Source: Pseudomonas entomophila
Lineage (GTDB): Bacteria; Pseudomonadota; Gammaproteobacteria; Pseudomonadales; Pseudomonadaceae
Length of the DNA: 64,000 nucleotides
Reading direction: 5' to 3'
Assembly: GCF_013523165.1 (NCBI RefSeq)
Contig: NZ_JAAMQI010000006.1
Coordinates: forward strand, 1 to 64,000
Shown: positions 40,231-48,223 of the stretch, piece by piece
How the letters are laid out: each line of letters opens with the position of its first letter
How positions within the stretch are numbered: the first letter of the stretch is position 1
Program-made: the position numbers and the translations under genes
Notes under the pieces: model-generated
Seen by the model: the letters and a program-made list of their open reading frames with translations, nothing else
Told to the model about the DNA's origin: nothing
Database searches by the model: none

Positions 40231-41106
40231 CTAGTTGAAGGCATCCATCAGTGCCTGCCGCCAATCAGACTGTGTCACCTGCCACTGCTCGCGCAGTCGG
40301 GTGCCGTTCAGGCGCGAATTGAGCGGACGACGGGCAGGGGTGGGGTATTCGCTGGACGGGATCGGGACCAGCCGGGCACAGGGCTTGCTCTGGGCGGCAA
40401 GCCGTTCGGCGATGGCCTGCGTGAACCCGAACCAGGAGGTCTCGCCCTGAGCCGTCAGGTGATACACCCCCCAGGCGCCCGCCTGCCCGTTTTGCCAGCG
40501 TTCGATCAAGGCTGCCGTGCTGGCGGCGATGGTGTCTGCCGACGTCGGCGCACCGACCTGGTCGTCGACCACGCGCAGCTCGGGCTTTTCCTGGAGCAGG
40601 CGCTGCATGGTGAGGAAGAAGTTGCGGCCATGGTTCGAGTAGACCCAGCTGGTGCGCAGGATCAGGTACTGACCGCCCGCCGCGATGACCGCCTGTTCGC
40701 CGGCCAGCTTGCTTTCGCCATACACCCCCAAAGGGTTGGGGGTGTCGTCTTCGTCGTACGGAGCGGGCTTGAGGCCGTCGAACACGTAGTCGGTCGAGTA
40801 ATGGATGAACGGCACACCCAGCTCGGCGGCCACCTGGGCGAGCAGCCCTGGTGCTTCGGCGTTGATGGCGAACGCCTGGGCCTGGTCGGTTTCCGCCTGG
40901 TCCACGGCCGTATAGGCCGCTGCGTTGATGATCAGGTCCGGGCGCAACTGGCGAATCCGGTCACCCACTTGCGTCGCTTGTGCCAGATCGATCTCGGCCC
41001 GGCCCCAGGCATGCAGGCGATGATGCGCCAGGCGCTCGCGCAAGGCACGGGCCACTTGGCCATCGTGGCCGATGATGAGGATGTCGAGCGTAGGCGTAGG
41101 GCTCAT
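40231..41106 (-). CDS. rmlD: dTDP-4-dehydrorhamnose reductase
   Basis: Final step of dTDP-L-rhamnose synthesis. The 291-residue SDR protein has a Rossmann start (LDILIIGHDGQVARALRERL), YSTDYVFDG, and the catalytic YGESKLAGEQ (YxxxK). The glycine pattern GHDGQ is a variant of GxxGQ. Follows rmlB by 63 nt on the same strand. rmlA and rmlC are not in the window. Confidence 0.92.
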   Translation of the reverse strand: MSPTPTLDILIIGHDGQVARALRERLAHHRLHAWGRAEIDLAQATQVGDRIRQLRPDLIINAAAYTAVDQAETDQAQAFAINAEAPGLLAQVAAELGVPFIHYSTDYVFDGLKPAPYDEDDTPNPLGVYGESKLAGEQAVIAAGGQYLILRTSWVYSNHGRNFFLTMQRLLQEKPELRVVDDQVGAPTSADTIAASTAALIERWQNGQAGAWGVYHLTAQGETSWFGFTQAIAERLAAQSKPCARLVPIPSSEYPTPARRPLNSRLNGTRLREQWQVTQSDWRQALMDAFN

Positions 41107-41169
41107 GAAGGCTCCTGGGTCAGAGGGTCAGGCACATCGCCCTGACCCAGTCGAGGGGACGTCCGCAGA

Positions 41170-42252
41170 TCAGGCGATCAGGTCCTGGGGGGCGCTGTTG
41201 CCCAGGCGCTCGCGCTGGTAGCTGCCGTCCTGAACGTGGCGGCACCACTCCAGGTTGTCCAGGTACCACTGCACCGTCTTGCGCAGCCCGCTCTCGAATG
41301 TTTCACGTGGAACCCATCCCAATTCGCGCTCGATCTTGCTGGCGTCGATGGCGTAACGCTGGTCATGACCGGGACGATCCTTGACGAACGTGATGAGGTC
41401 GGCGTAGCTGGACAGACCGGCAGGGCGCTGCGGAGCGAGCTCTTCGAGCAGCGCGCAGATGCCGCGTACCACGTCGATGTTCTTCTGCTCGTTATGGCCG
41501 CCGATGTTGTAGGTCTCGCCGACCTGGCCTTCGCTCACCACCTTGAACAGGGCGCGTGCATGGTCTTCGACGAATAGCCAGTCGCGGACCTGCAGGCCGT
41601 CGCCATACACCGGCAGCGGCTTGCCTTCCAGCGCATTGAGGATGACCAGCGGGATGAGCTTTTCCGGGAAATGGTAAGGCCCGTAGTTGTTCGAGCAGTT
41701 GGTCAGCAGCACGGGCAGGCCATAGGTGCGGTGCCAGGCGCGAACCAGGTGATCCGAAGCCGCCTTGCTGGCCGAGTATGGCGAGCTGGGTGCGTAGGGC
41801 GTGGTTTCGGTGAACAGGTCGTCCACACCGTGCAGGTCGCCGTAGACCTCGTCGGTGGAAATGTGGTGGAAGCGGAAGGCGGCGCGCTCCGGCTCCGGCA
41901 GGGCCGACCAGTAGCCACGCACGGCTTCGAGCAGGCTGTAGGTGCCGACGATGTTGGTCTGGATGAACGCCGAAGGCCCATCGATGGAGCGGTCGACGTG
42001 CGACTCCGCTGCCAGGTGCATGACCGCATGGGGCTGAAAGCGCGCGAGAACTTGGCTGACGGCGGCCTGGTCGACGATGTCGGCCTGCACGAACTCGTAG
42101 CGCGTGTCGGTGGCGATGCTGTTCAGCGATTCCAGGTTGCCGGCGTAGGTCAGCTTGTCGAGGTTCAGCACTTCATGGGACGTGTCGTTGATCAGGTGAC
42201 GGACCAGCGCCGATCCAATGAAACCTGCGCCGCCGGTGATGAGAATTCGCAT
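41170..42252 (-). CDS. rmlB: dTDP-glucose 4,6-dehydratase
   Basis: NAD-dependent dehydratase of 360 residues, making dTDP-4-keto-6-deoxyglucose for rhamnose and other deoxysugars of LPS or exopolysaccharide. It has [14 protein letters not shown] at the N terminus, the active site [11 protein letters not shown], and catalytic [15 protein letters not shown] 42252 starts the Rossmann fold; the open frame upstream to 42324 lacks family residues. Confidence 0.94.
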   Translation of the reverse strand: MRILITGGAGFIGSALVRHLINDTSHEVLNLDKLTYAGNLESLNSIATDTRYEFVQADIVDQAAVSQVLARFQPHAVMHLAAESHVDRSIDGPSAFIQTNIVGTYSLLEAVRGYWSALPEPERAAFRFHHISTDEVYGDLHGVDDLFTETTPYAPSSPYSASKAASDHLVRAWHRTYGLPVLLTNCSNNYGPYHFPEKLIPLVILNALEGKPLPVYGDGLQVRDWLFVEDHARALFKVVSEGQVGETYNIGGHNEQKNIDVVRGICALLEELAPQRPAGLSSYADLITFVKDRPGHDQRYAIDASKIERELGWVPRETFESGLRKTVQWYLDNLEWCRHVQDGSYQRERLGNSAPQDLIA

Positions 42253-42583
42253 AGGAGTGCTGCCTTGCCTGACTGTCGGTTCTTGATAGGGCATGAGGGT
42301 CGTCGTTCGGCGCGCATTATTCAAGGCTGGCCGCGTTCGGACGACGCGTCACGGTGCGACAGCCTTTGATGCCACGGGTGTGAAGACGTTCTTGTTGTCG
42401 ATTTTAATCGGTAATAATTGAGGTTTTACAAAGCGTCTGGAGGCTTTATCGCTTCCAGGCTCGATAAATATCGACTATAAAGAAGGCGTTAGAAACAACC
42501 CACCTTGCCACGTACTCGCGTAGTCTTGGCCTTTCAGTTCACCCATTCGGCCTGGCCGCTGGCCGCCCTTGAAGAGGTTACCC
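42253..42583. promoter_or_regulatory. Divergent rmlB/aguA promoter region
   Basis: 331 nt without a gene. An AT-rich stretch (about 42395-42485) with several TATAA-like boxes probably holds the aguA promoter and perhaps the rmlB promoter. GAAGAGG just before 42584 is the aguA ribosome site. No repeat or operator stands out. Confidence 0.45.
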
Positions 42584-43690
42584 ATGAAGACCCTCACCAC
42601 CACCCCCCGTGCCGACGGCTTCCACATGCCGGCCGAATGGGCACCGCAGAGCCAGGTGTGGATGCTCTGGCCCGAGCGCCCCGACAACTGGCGCCTGGGC
42701 GGCAAGGCGGCGCAGGCCGCGCACATCACCCTGGCCAAGGCCATCGCGCGCTTCGAACCGGTCACGGTCGGCGTGTCCGCCGGCCAGTACGAGAACGCCC
42801 GCAGTCGCCTGGACCTGCCCAACATCCGTGTGGTCGAGCTGAGCAGCGATGACGCCTGGGTGCGCGACACCGGCCCGACGTTCGTCGTGAACGACCACGG
42901 CGAGGTGCGCGGTGTGCATTGGGACTTCAACGCCTGGGGCGGTTTCGACGGAGGGCTGTACGCACCCTGGAGCCGTGACCAGGCCGTGGGCGTCAAGGTG
43001 CTGGAGATGGAACGCTGCCAGCGCTACCACACCGAAGGCTTCGTGCTCGAAGGCGGTTCGATTCACGTGGACGGCGAGGGTACGCTGATCACCACCGAAG
43101 AGTGCCTGCTCAACCGCAATCGCAACCCGCACCTCACGCGCGAGCAGATCGAAGCGGTCCTGCGCGACCACCTGGCCGTGGACACCATCGTCTGGCTGCC
43201 GGAAGGCCTCTACAACGACGAGACCGACGGGCACGTCGACAACTTCTGCTGCTACGTCCGCCCGGGCGAAGTGCTGCTGGCCTGGACCGACGACCCTCAG
43301 GACCCGAACTACGGCCGCTGCCGCGCGGCCCTCGACGTGCTGAACGGCAGCCGTGACGCCAAGGGCCGTGAGTTCCTGGTGCACAAGATGCCCATCCCCG
43401 CGCCGCTGTACGCGACGCAGGACGAATGCGACGGCGTCGACCAGATCGCCGGCAGCCAGGAGCGCAACCCTTCGGTGCGCCTGGCCGGCTCTTACGTCAA
43501 CTTCCTGATCGTCAACGGCGGCATCATCGCCCCGAGCTTCGACGACCCGATGGACGCCGAGGCCCGCACCCTGCTGACCACGCTCTTCCCCGACCACGAA
43601 GTGGTCATGATCCCAGGCCGCGAACTGCTGCTCGGTGGCGGTAACATCCACTGCCTGACCCAGCAGCAGCCGGCGCCGCACAAGGGGTGA
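42584..43690 (+). CDS. aguA: Agmatine deiminase
   Basis: Hydrolyses agmatine to N-carbamoylputrescine and ammonia in the arginine decarboxylase route to putrescine. At 368 residues it equals the length of the P. aeruginosa enzyme. The catalytic Cys357 lies in [11 protein letters not shown], and other guanidino-modifying enzyme motifs are [23 protein letters not shown] and [12 protein letters not shown] 42584 is supported by the GAAGAGG site. AguB is not adjacent here. Confidence 0.95.
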   Translation: MKTLTTTPRADGFHMPAEWAPQSQVWMLWPERPDNWRLGGKAAQAAHITLAKAIARFEPVTVGVSAGQYENARSRLDLPNIRVVELSSDDAWVRDTGPTFVVNDHGEVRGVHWDFNAWGGFDGGLYAPWSRDQAVGVKVLEMERCQRYHTEGFVLEGGSIHVDGEGTLITTEECLLNRNRNPHLTREQIEAVLRDHLAVDTIVWLPEGLYNDETDGHVDNFCCYVRPGEVLLAWTDDPQDPNYGRCRAALDVLNGSRDAKGREFLVHKMPIPAPLYATQDECDGVDQIAGSQERNPSVRLAGSYVNFLIVNGGIIAPSFDDPMDAEARTLLTTLFPDHEVVMIPGRELLLGGGNIHCLTQQQPAPHKG

Positions 43691-44280
43691 GTGGCGAGGG
43701 GCAAGCTGGCCGCGCGAGGGAAGCCATCGGCGTTTCCCTCAGTCTCTGCGGCCCAGGCGTGTAGCTGGCCCCCACCCAGGCGCCTGCCATCGCGGGCAAG
43801 CCCCCCACTTCACCGCAGTGATACAAAGTATCGCGGTCCCTATGTGGGAGCGGCCCCCGTGCCGCGATGGACCGCAAAGCGGTCCCTCGCCCAGCCCTAC
43901 CGTCTCCCTATCTATCCTCGTCCCAACCGCCCCCGCTTGCAGCCTGCAGCTCCCAGCTTTTTGTTTCAGACCTTTCCTACACCCCCTCCAGAAAAAACAG
44001 ATTGCACCGATCCGGCCGCCATCTACGCGTAATTTCTCTGCCAAGCCCCCAACCTTTAGTTATAACGCTCTGCTTTTCACGTTTTTTTGACATCTCCGCT
44101 CTGGCGCGGCTAGGATGCCGCGTCCGCCTGTTGACCTCACCAGTCATGCGGGTATGCGAGGCCCCGCCGTCTTGGCGAGCGCTTCCCACCCGGACCTGTG
44201 CAGCGTCGAACCGACGAAGGGGCGTCAGGCCCGGCGTTTCGTTCAACAGCGCGTTTTTGATTCGTTACAAGGAAAACAAC
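43691..44280. other. 590-nt spacer with REP-like repeat and porin leader
   Basis: No credible gene. It contains a GGGAGCGGCCCCCGTGCCGC palindromic unit with flanking TATCGCGGTCC and GGACCGC arms (about 43828-43888) and a partial GCGGGCAAGCC REP core near 43793-43803. The segment 43960-44100 is T/C-rich and probably holds the promoter of the downstream porin. A frame is open through the whole region into the porin but has no start signal. Confidence 0.5.
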
Positions 44281-45570
44281 ATGTTCAAAACCAGGATCAG
44301 CCTCGTCGCCGTGGCACTGATGGCCGCGACCCAGGCCCAGGCCAATGACCAGGCCGCCAGCAACGGCTTCATCGAAGACAGCAGCGCCAGCGTCCTGCTG
44401 CGCAACGCCTACATCCACCGTGACAAGAAGCACGGCGCCTCGAACCAGGCCGAGTGGGGCCAGGGCTTCATCGGCACCTTCGCATCCGGCTTCACCCAGG
44501 GCACCGTAGGCGTGGGCGTCGATGCCTTCGGTCTGTACGCCCTGCGCTTGGACGGCGGCAAGGGCCGCAACGGCGGGGCGGGTGTCGACTTCTTCAAGCC
44601 GAGCGACAGCGCGCCGACCAATTCCCCGCACAACCTGGCGCGTGCCGGTGCTGCGATCAAGTTCCGCGTGTCCAACACCGTGCTCAAGTACGGTGACATG
44701 ATGCCGTCGCTGCCGGTCCTGCAATACGACGACTCGCGCCTGCTGCCCGAAAGCTTCGCCGGCACCATGGTCACCTCCAAGGAGATCGAGGGCCTGGAGC
44801 TGAACGCCGGTCGCTTCACCCAGGAAGCGCGCAAGAGCATGGAAAGCCGCGACAGCGGCGGCCTGAAGTCGATCAACGTGCTGGGCGGCAGCTACAAGTT
44901 CAGCGACAACCTGTCGGCCTCGCTGTACACCTCGGACATCGAGGACGTGCTGAAGAAGCACTACCTGGGCGTCAACTACGTGCACCCGATCGCCGACGAC
45001 CAGGCACTGACCCTGGACTTCAACGGCTACAAGACCAGCATCGACAGCAAGTACGAGCGTGAAGCCGGCCTGACCGGCGACTCCAACACCATCTGGAGCC
45101 TGGCCGCGACCTACGCGTACGGCCCGCACTCGTTCACCCTGGCGCATCAGCGCAGCACCGGCAGCACCGGCTACAACTACGGCTGGTACCAGAACCGTGG
45201 CGGCGTCGGCGACGGCGGTTCGACCATCTACCTGGCCAACTCCTACTGGTCCGACTTCAACGCCGAGGACGAACGCTCCTGGCAGCTCGCCTACGGTCTG
45301 GACTTCAGCGCCTACGGCGTGCCTGGCCTGAGCTACAAGGTCGCCTACGTACGGGGTGACAACATCAACACCCATGGCTTTGGCGAAGGCAAGGAGCGCG
45401 AGCTGTTCAACCAGGTGCGCTATGTCGTGCAGGAAGGCCCGGCCAAGGACCTTTCGGTCAAGCTGCGCAGCTCGATCCTGCGCACCTCCAACAGCGTGCG
45501 TCAGAACGGCTACAACGACGACGGCAACGAAGTACGCGTGTTCGTCGAATACCCGATCAGCATTCTCTGA
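44281..45570 (+). CDS. oprQ: OprD-family porin, OprQ-like
   Basis: Outer-membrane porin of 429 residues. The signal peptide (MFKTRISLVAVALMAATQAQA) is followed by NDQAASNGFIEDSSASVLLRN, then family landmarks KYGDMMPSLPVLQYDDSRLLP and VHPIADDQALTLDFNGY, and a C-terminal beta-strand ending EYPISIL. ATG 44281 is preceded by CAAGGAAAAC. Position and sequence recall OprQ; channel specificity is not inferable. Confidence 0.85.
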   Translation: MFKTRISLVAVALMAATQAQANDQAASNGFIEDSSASVLLRNAYIHRDKKHGASNQAEWGQGFIGTFASGFTQGTVGVGVDAFGLYALRLDGGKGRNGGAGVDFFKPSDSAPTNSPHNLARAGAAIKFRVSNTVLKYGDMMPSLPVLQYDDSRLLPESFAGTMVTSKEIEGLELNAGRFTQEARKSMESRDSGGLKSINVLGGSYKFSDNLSASLYTSDIEDVLKKHYLGVNYVHPIADDQALTLDFNGYKTSIDSKYEREAGLTGDSNTIWSLAATYAYGPHSFTLAHQRSTGSTGYNYGWYQNRGGVGDGGSTIYLANSYWSDFNAEDERSWQLAYGLDFSAYGVPGLSYKVAYVRGDNINTHGFGEGKERELFNQVRYVVQEGPAKDLSVKLRSSILRTSNSVRQNGYNDDGNEVRVFVEYPISIL

Positions 45571-45691
45571 TCCGGTAGACGGGGTCGCGTGAGGTTTCGC
45601 AGCACGCGCCCCCGACCGCACCGATGCCCCTTCGAGGATCTGCTTCGCACCCAGCGAGGACTCAAAGGGGCGTCGGATAGCGGGCTCCAAA

Positions 45692-45948
45692 GGCCAAACC
45701 TTTCAACGTCTTTGGAAAAAGCCTCAAGATAGGGTCGCTGGTGCATCCACAGGTTCACCGGCCTGATACAGGCAAGCGCACTCCATCCTGTGGGAGCGGG
45801 CTTGCCCGCGATGGCGTCCGGCCCATCACCGCCTGCATCGCGGGCAAGCTGAACTGGCTTAATGCCCGCTCCCACAGGGGATGAACCACGCTGTCAGAGC
45901 AGCGATGTGGTCCACATCGTGTTGGCAAAGACGTTGAAAGGCCTGGCC
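45692..45948. repeat. 250-bp composite repeat with REP pair inside
   Basis: A perfect 16-bp inverted repeat (CCTTTCAACGTCTTTG at 45699-45714, CAAAGACGTTGAAAGG at 45926-45941), extended imperfectly to about 23 bp, encloses a REP pair (about 45789-45881). The right REP is interrupted by a 15-nt insertion (TGAACTGGCTTAATG). The left arm plus ATCCACAG and ACAGGCAAGCGCA segments recurs at 35830-35915, and the right part recurs at 36440-36505. This fills most of the spacer 45571-45982. Confidence 0.65.
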
Positions 45949-45982
45949 CCAAGGGCCTTCCCCCAGGCACCCCTGATCACCT

Positions 45983-47371
45983 TCAAGGCGTCCGCTCGAC
46001 CGGCAGGCTCACCGTTGCCTGCAACCCTCCGCCTTCCCGGTTCACCAGCGTCAACTGCCCGCCATGGCTGGTCGCGATCCGCTGGGCGATGCTCAACCCC
46101 AAGCCATACCCCCCGTGCGCCCGGTTGCGCGACGCTTCGCCCCGCACGAACGGCTCGACGATGCTGGCCAGCTGCGCCGGATCGATGCCTGGCCCTCGGT
46201 CCTGCACCTGCACGTGCACCCAGCCTGCCTCACGCGTCAGCCAAACGCCGACATCGTGGCCGTAGCGTAGGGCATTGGTGATCAGGTTCTGCAGGCACCG
46301 CTGCATCATCAACGCATCCACCTCCAAGGCCCCCACGCTGCCCTGCACCGGCAACGGCTCATCGGCACTGGCCAAGTCGGCGCAGACCCGGCTCACCAGG
46401 CGATCCATGGCCACGACCTGCAGGTTCTGTTGCTCGCCGGCCTGCAGGTAATCGAGCACCTGGCCGATCATGCCGTCCATCTGCGCGACGTTCTGGCGCA
46501 GGCGGTCCTTGTCCGTGCCCTCGGGCAGGCGCTCGAGGCGCAGGCGCATGCGGGTCAGAGGGGTGCGCAGGTCATGGGAGACCGCCGCCAGGAAGTAGGC
46601 CTTGTCGTGGATCATGCCGACCAGCCGCTGCTGCATGGCATTGAACGCCTGCGCCGCCTGACGCACCTCGTGCGGCCCGTCCAGCGGCAGTGGCGGCTGC
46701 GCCAGGTTCTGGCCCAGCCCGCGCGCGGCTTCGCTCAGCCGTTGCAGCGGGCGCAGGCACAGGCGCACCGCGACCAGGCAGACCAACAGCACCGCGATGA
46801 TCCGCAGGACGTAGACGCGCAGCAGGTAGTCGCCGATCAGCACCCAGGCCGACTCGCCGCTCCACCCCTGCAGCTCGCGCCCGTCGACGATCAGCCAGTG
46901 GCCATCCGGCAGCCCCACGGCGAAGCGCAGGTGCGCCTGGGCCGTGCGCAGGCCGAACAGGCTGTGCCAGACCACCGGCCGTCCCTGCTCGTCGATCAGT
47001 TCACCGTGCAGCAGACGCACGCTACGTGGCTGGCCCAGCTCGTAGGTGAGCGCCTGGTCGAGCAGCAGCTCGATCCGGTGCCGGCCGGGCCGACCGTCAT
47101 GGCGCGTGGCGGGCAAGCGATCGGCGCAACGCACCCGGTAGCGCGGCGGCACCTGGGCGCTGGGCACATGGCAGTCGGCCTGGGCGATGAGCGGCGCGGC
47201 ACGCGCTGCCATCAGACGCACCGGCGCCTCCAGCACCTGGGCGAAGCGCACGTCGAACCAGATGCTGCTGGACATCAGCTGCACCACCAGGGTGCCGCTG
47301 ACCATGATCAGCAGCAACTGGCCGAACAGGGTCCGCGGCCACAGGCGGCGGAGCAGGGCAGGGACGGCCAC
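45983..47371 (-). CDS. Two-component sensor histidine kinase
   Basis: Membrane kinase of 462 residues. TM1 (about 15-37), a periplasmic domain with two cysteines (near 67 and 82), TM2 (about 187-208), HAMP, H box AVSHDLRTPLTRMRLRLERL, and ATPase motifs NLITNALRYGHD, DRGPGID and GGYGLGLSIAQRI. It begins with GTG 1 nt after the stop of its response regulator. The pair is divergent from a TonB-dependent receptor gene, which may be its target; the signal is unknown. Confidence 0.88.
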   Translation of the reverse strand: MAVPALLRRLWPRTLFGQLLLIMVSGTLVVQLMSSSIWFDVRFAQVLEAPVRLMAARAAPLIAQADCHVPSAQVPPRYRVRCADRLPATRHDGRPGRHRIELLLDQALTYELGQPRSVRLLHGELIDEQGRPVVWHSLFGLRTAQAHLRFAVGLPDGHWLIVDGRELQGWSGESAWVLIGDYLLRVYVLRIIAVLLVCLVAVRLCLRPLQRLSEAARGLGQNLAQPPLPLDGPHEVRQAAQAFNAMQQRLVGMIHDKAYFLAAVSHDLRTPLTRMRLRLERLPEGTDKDRLRQNVAQMDGMIGQVLDYLQAGEQQNLQVVAMDRLVSRVCADLASADEPLPVQGSVGALEVDALMMQRCLQNLITNALRYGHDVGVWLTREAGWVHVQVQDRGPGIDPAQLASIVEPFVRGEASRNRAHGGYGLGLSIAQRIATSHGGQLTLVNREGGGLQATVSLPVERTP

Positions 47372-47372
47372 C

Positions 47373-48089
47373 TCAGCTGGCCGCGACGGCGCGCGCGATG
47401 CTCAGCAGGTAGCCTTCGTTGCGGATGGTCAGGATCTGCACGCCGCTGTCCGGGAGGCGTTGCAGGTGCTGGCGCAATCGGCTGACGCACATGTCCACCG
47501 AGCGGTCCTCGGGCAGGTGGTCGCGGCCGAAGGCGCTGCGCGTCAGCAGGTCCCGCGAGACCACACGTTCGCTGGCCTCGAGCAGTTCACGCAGCACGCG
47601 GTGGTCGGAGCGCGGCAGGGTCAGGGTCGTGCCGTCCGGGAAGGTCAGCAGGCGCTTGACCGGGTCCAGCCGATGCCCGGCGAAGGTCTGCACCGCGTCG
47701 GTCGGCGTGTCGAGGCCTTCGAGCCGTTGCGGGCGGCGCAGCACGGCCTTGATGCGTGCGATCAGCTCGCGGGGCTCGAAGGGTTTGGCCAGGTAGTCAT
47801 CGGCACCGACTTCCAGCCCGACGATACGGTCCAGGGTGCTGCCCTTGGCCGACAGCATGATCACCGCCAGCCCCGGATGCGCCTGCAGCTGCCGGCACAG
47901 GCTCAGGCCGTCCTCGCCCGGCAGCATCAGGTCCAGCACCACCAGCTCGACCTTGTGCTGCGCCAGCCGAGCGCGCATCTGCGGGCCGTCGGCTGCCGCG
48001 ATCACGGTGTAACCGGCCTCGCTGAGGTAGTCGCAGAGCAGTTCGCGGATCTCGTCGTCATCGTCGACGACCAGGAGCGTGGCATTCAT
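47373..48089 (-). CDS. OmpR-family response regulator
   Basis: A 238-residue regulator: receiver domain (1-120) with LVVDDDDEIRELL, phospho-acceptor Asp in LVVLDLMLPGEDG and Lys in KPFEPRELIARIKAVLRR, then a winged-helix domain ending IRNEGYLLS (typical is GxGY). ATG 48089 is the start of the family match. Co-transcribed with the kinase; divergent from the TonB-dependent receptor across 134 nt. Confidence 0.9.
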   Translation of the reverse strand: MNATLLVVDDDDEIRELLCDYLSEAGYTVIAAADGPQMRARLAQHKVELVVLDLMLPGEDGLSLCRQLQAHPGLAVIMLSAKGSTLDRIVGLEVGADDYLAKPFEPRELIARIKAVLRRPQRLEGLDTPTDAVQTFAGHRLDPVKRLLTFPDGTTLTLPRSDHRVLRELLEASERVVSRDLLTRSAFGRDHLPEDRSVDMCVSRLRQHLQRLPDSGVQILTIRNEGYLLSIARAVAAS

Positions 48090-48174
48090 GGGTAACGGCC
48101 TCGTTGGAAAATGCTGGCGCTCATTACGTTCGATTACATCTCCGTACAAGCTCGTCATGGAGCCCGAGAGCCGC

Positions 48175-48209
48175 ATTCGTAGAATCCTACCAAAAAATCA
48201 TCTGCGAAT
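48175..48209. promoter_or_regulatory. Imperfect inverted repeat before TonB receptor
   Basis: ATTCGTAGA (48175-48183) and TCTGCGAAT (48201-48209) are reverse complements with one mismatch, 17 nt apart, in the divergent promoter region. A candidate operator for the adjacent response regulator or an iron regulator; no clear Fur box was seen. Confidence 0.3.
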
Positions 48210-48223
48210 ACGACGCTTTCCCA

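Noticed and set aside
43867..44280. Possible N-terminal extension of the OprQ-like porin
   Set aside because: The signal peptide starts exactly at 44281 with a good ribosome site; the upstream residues are not protein-like.
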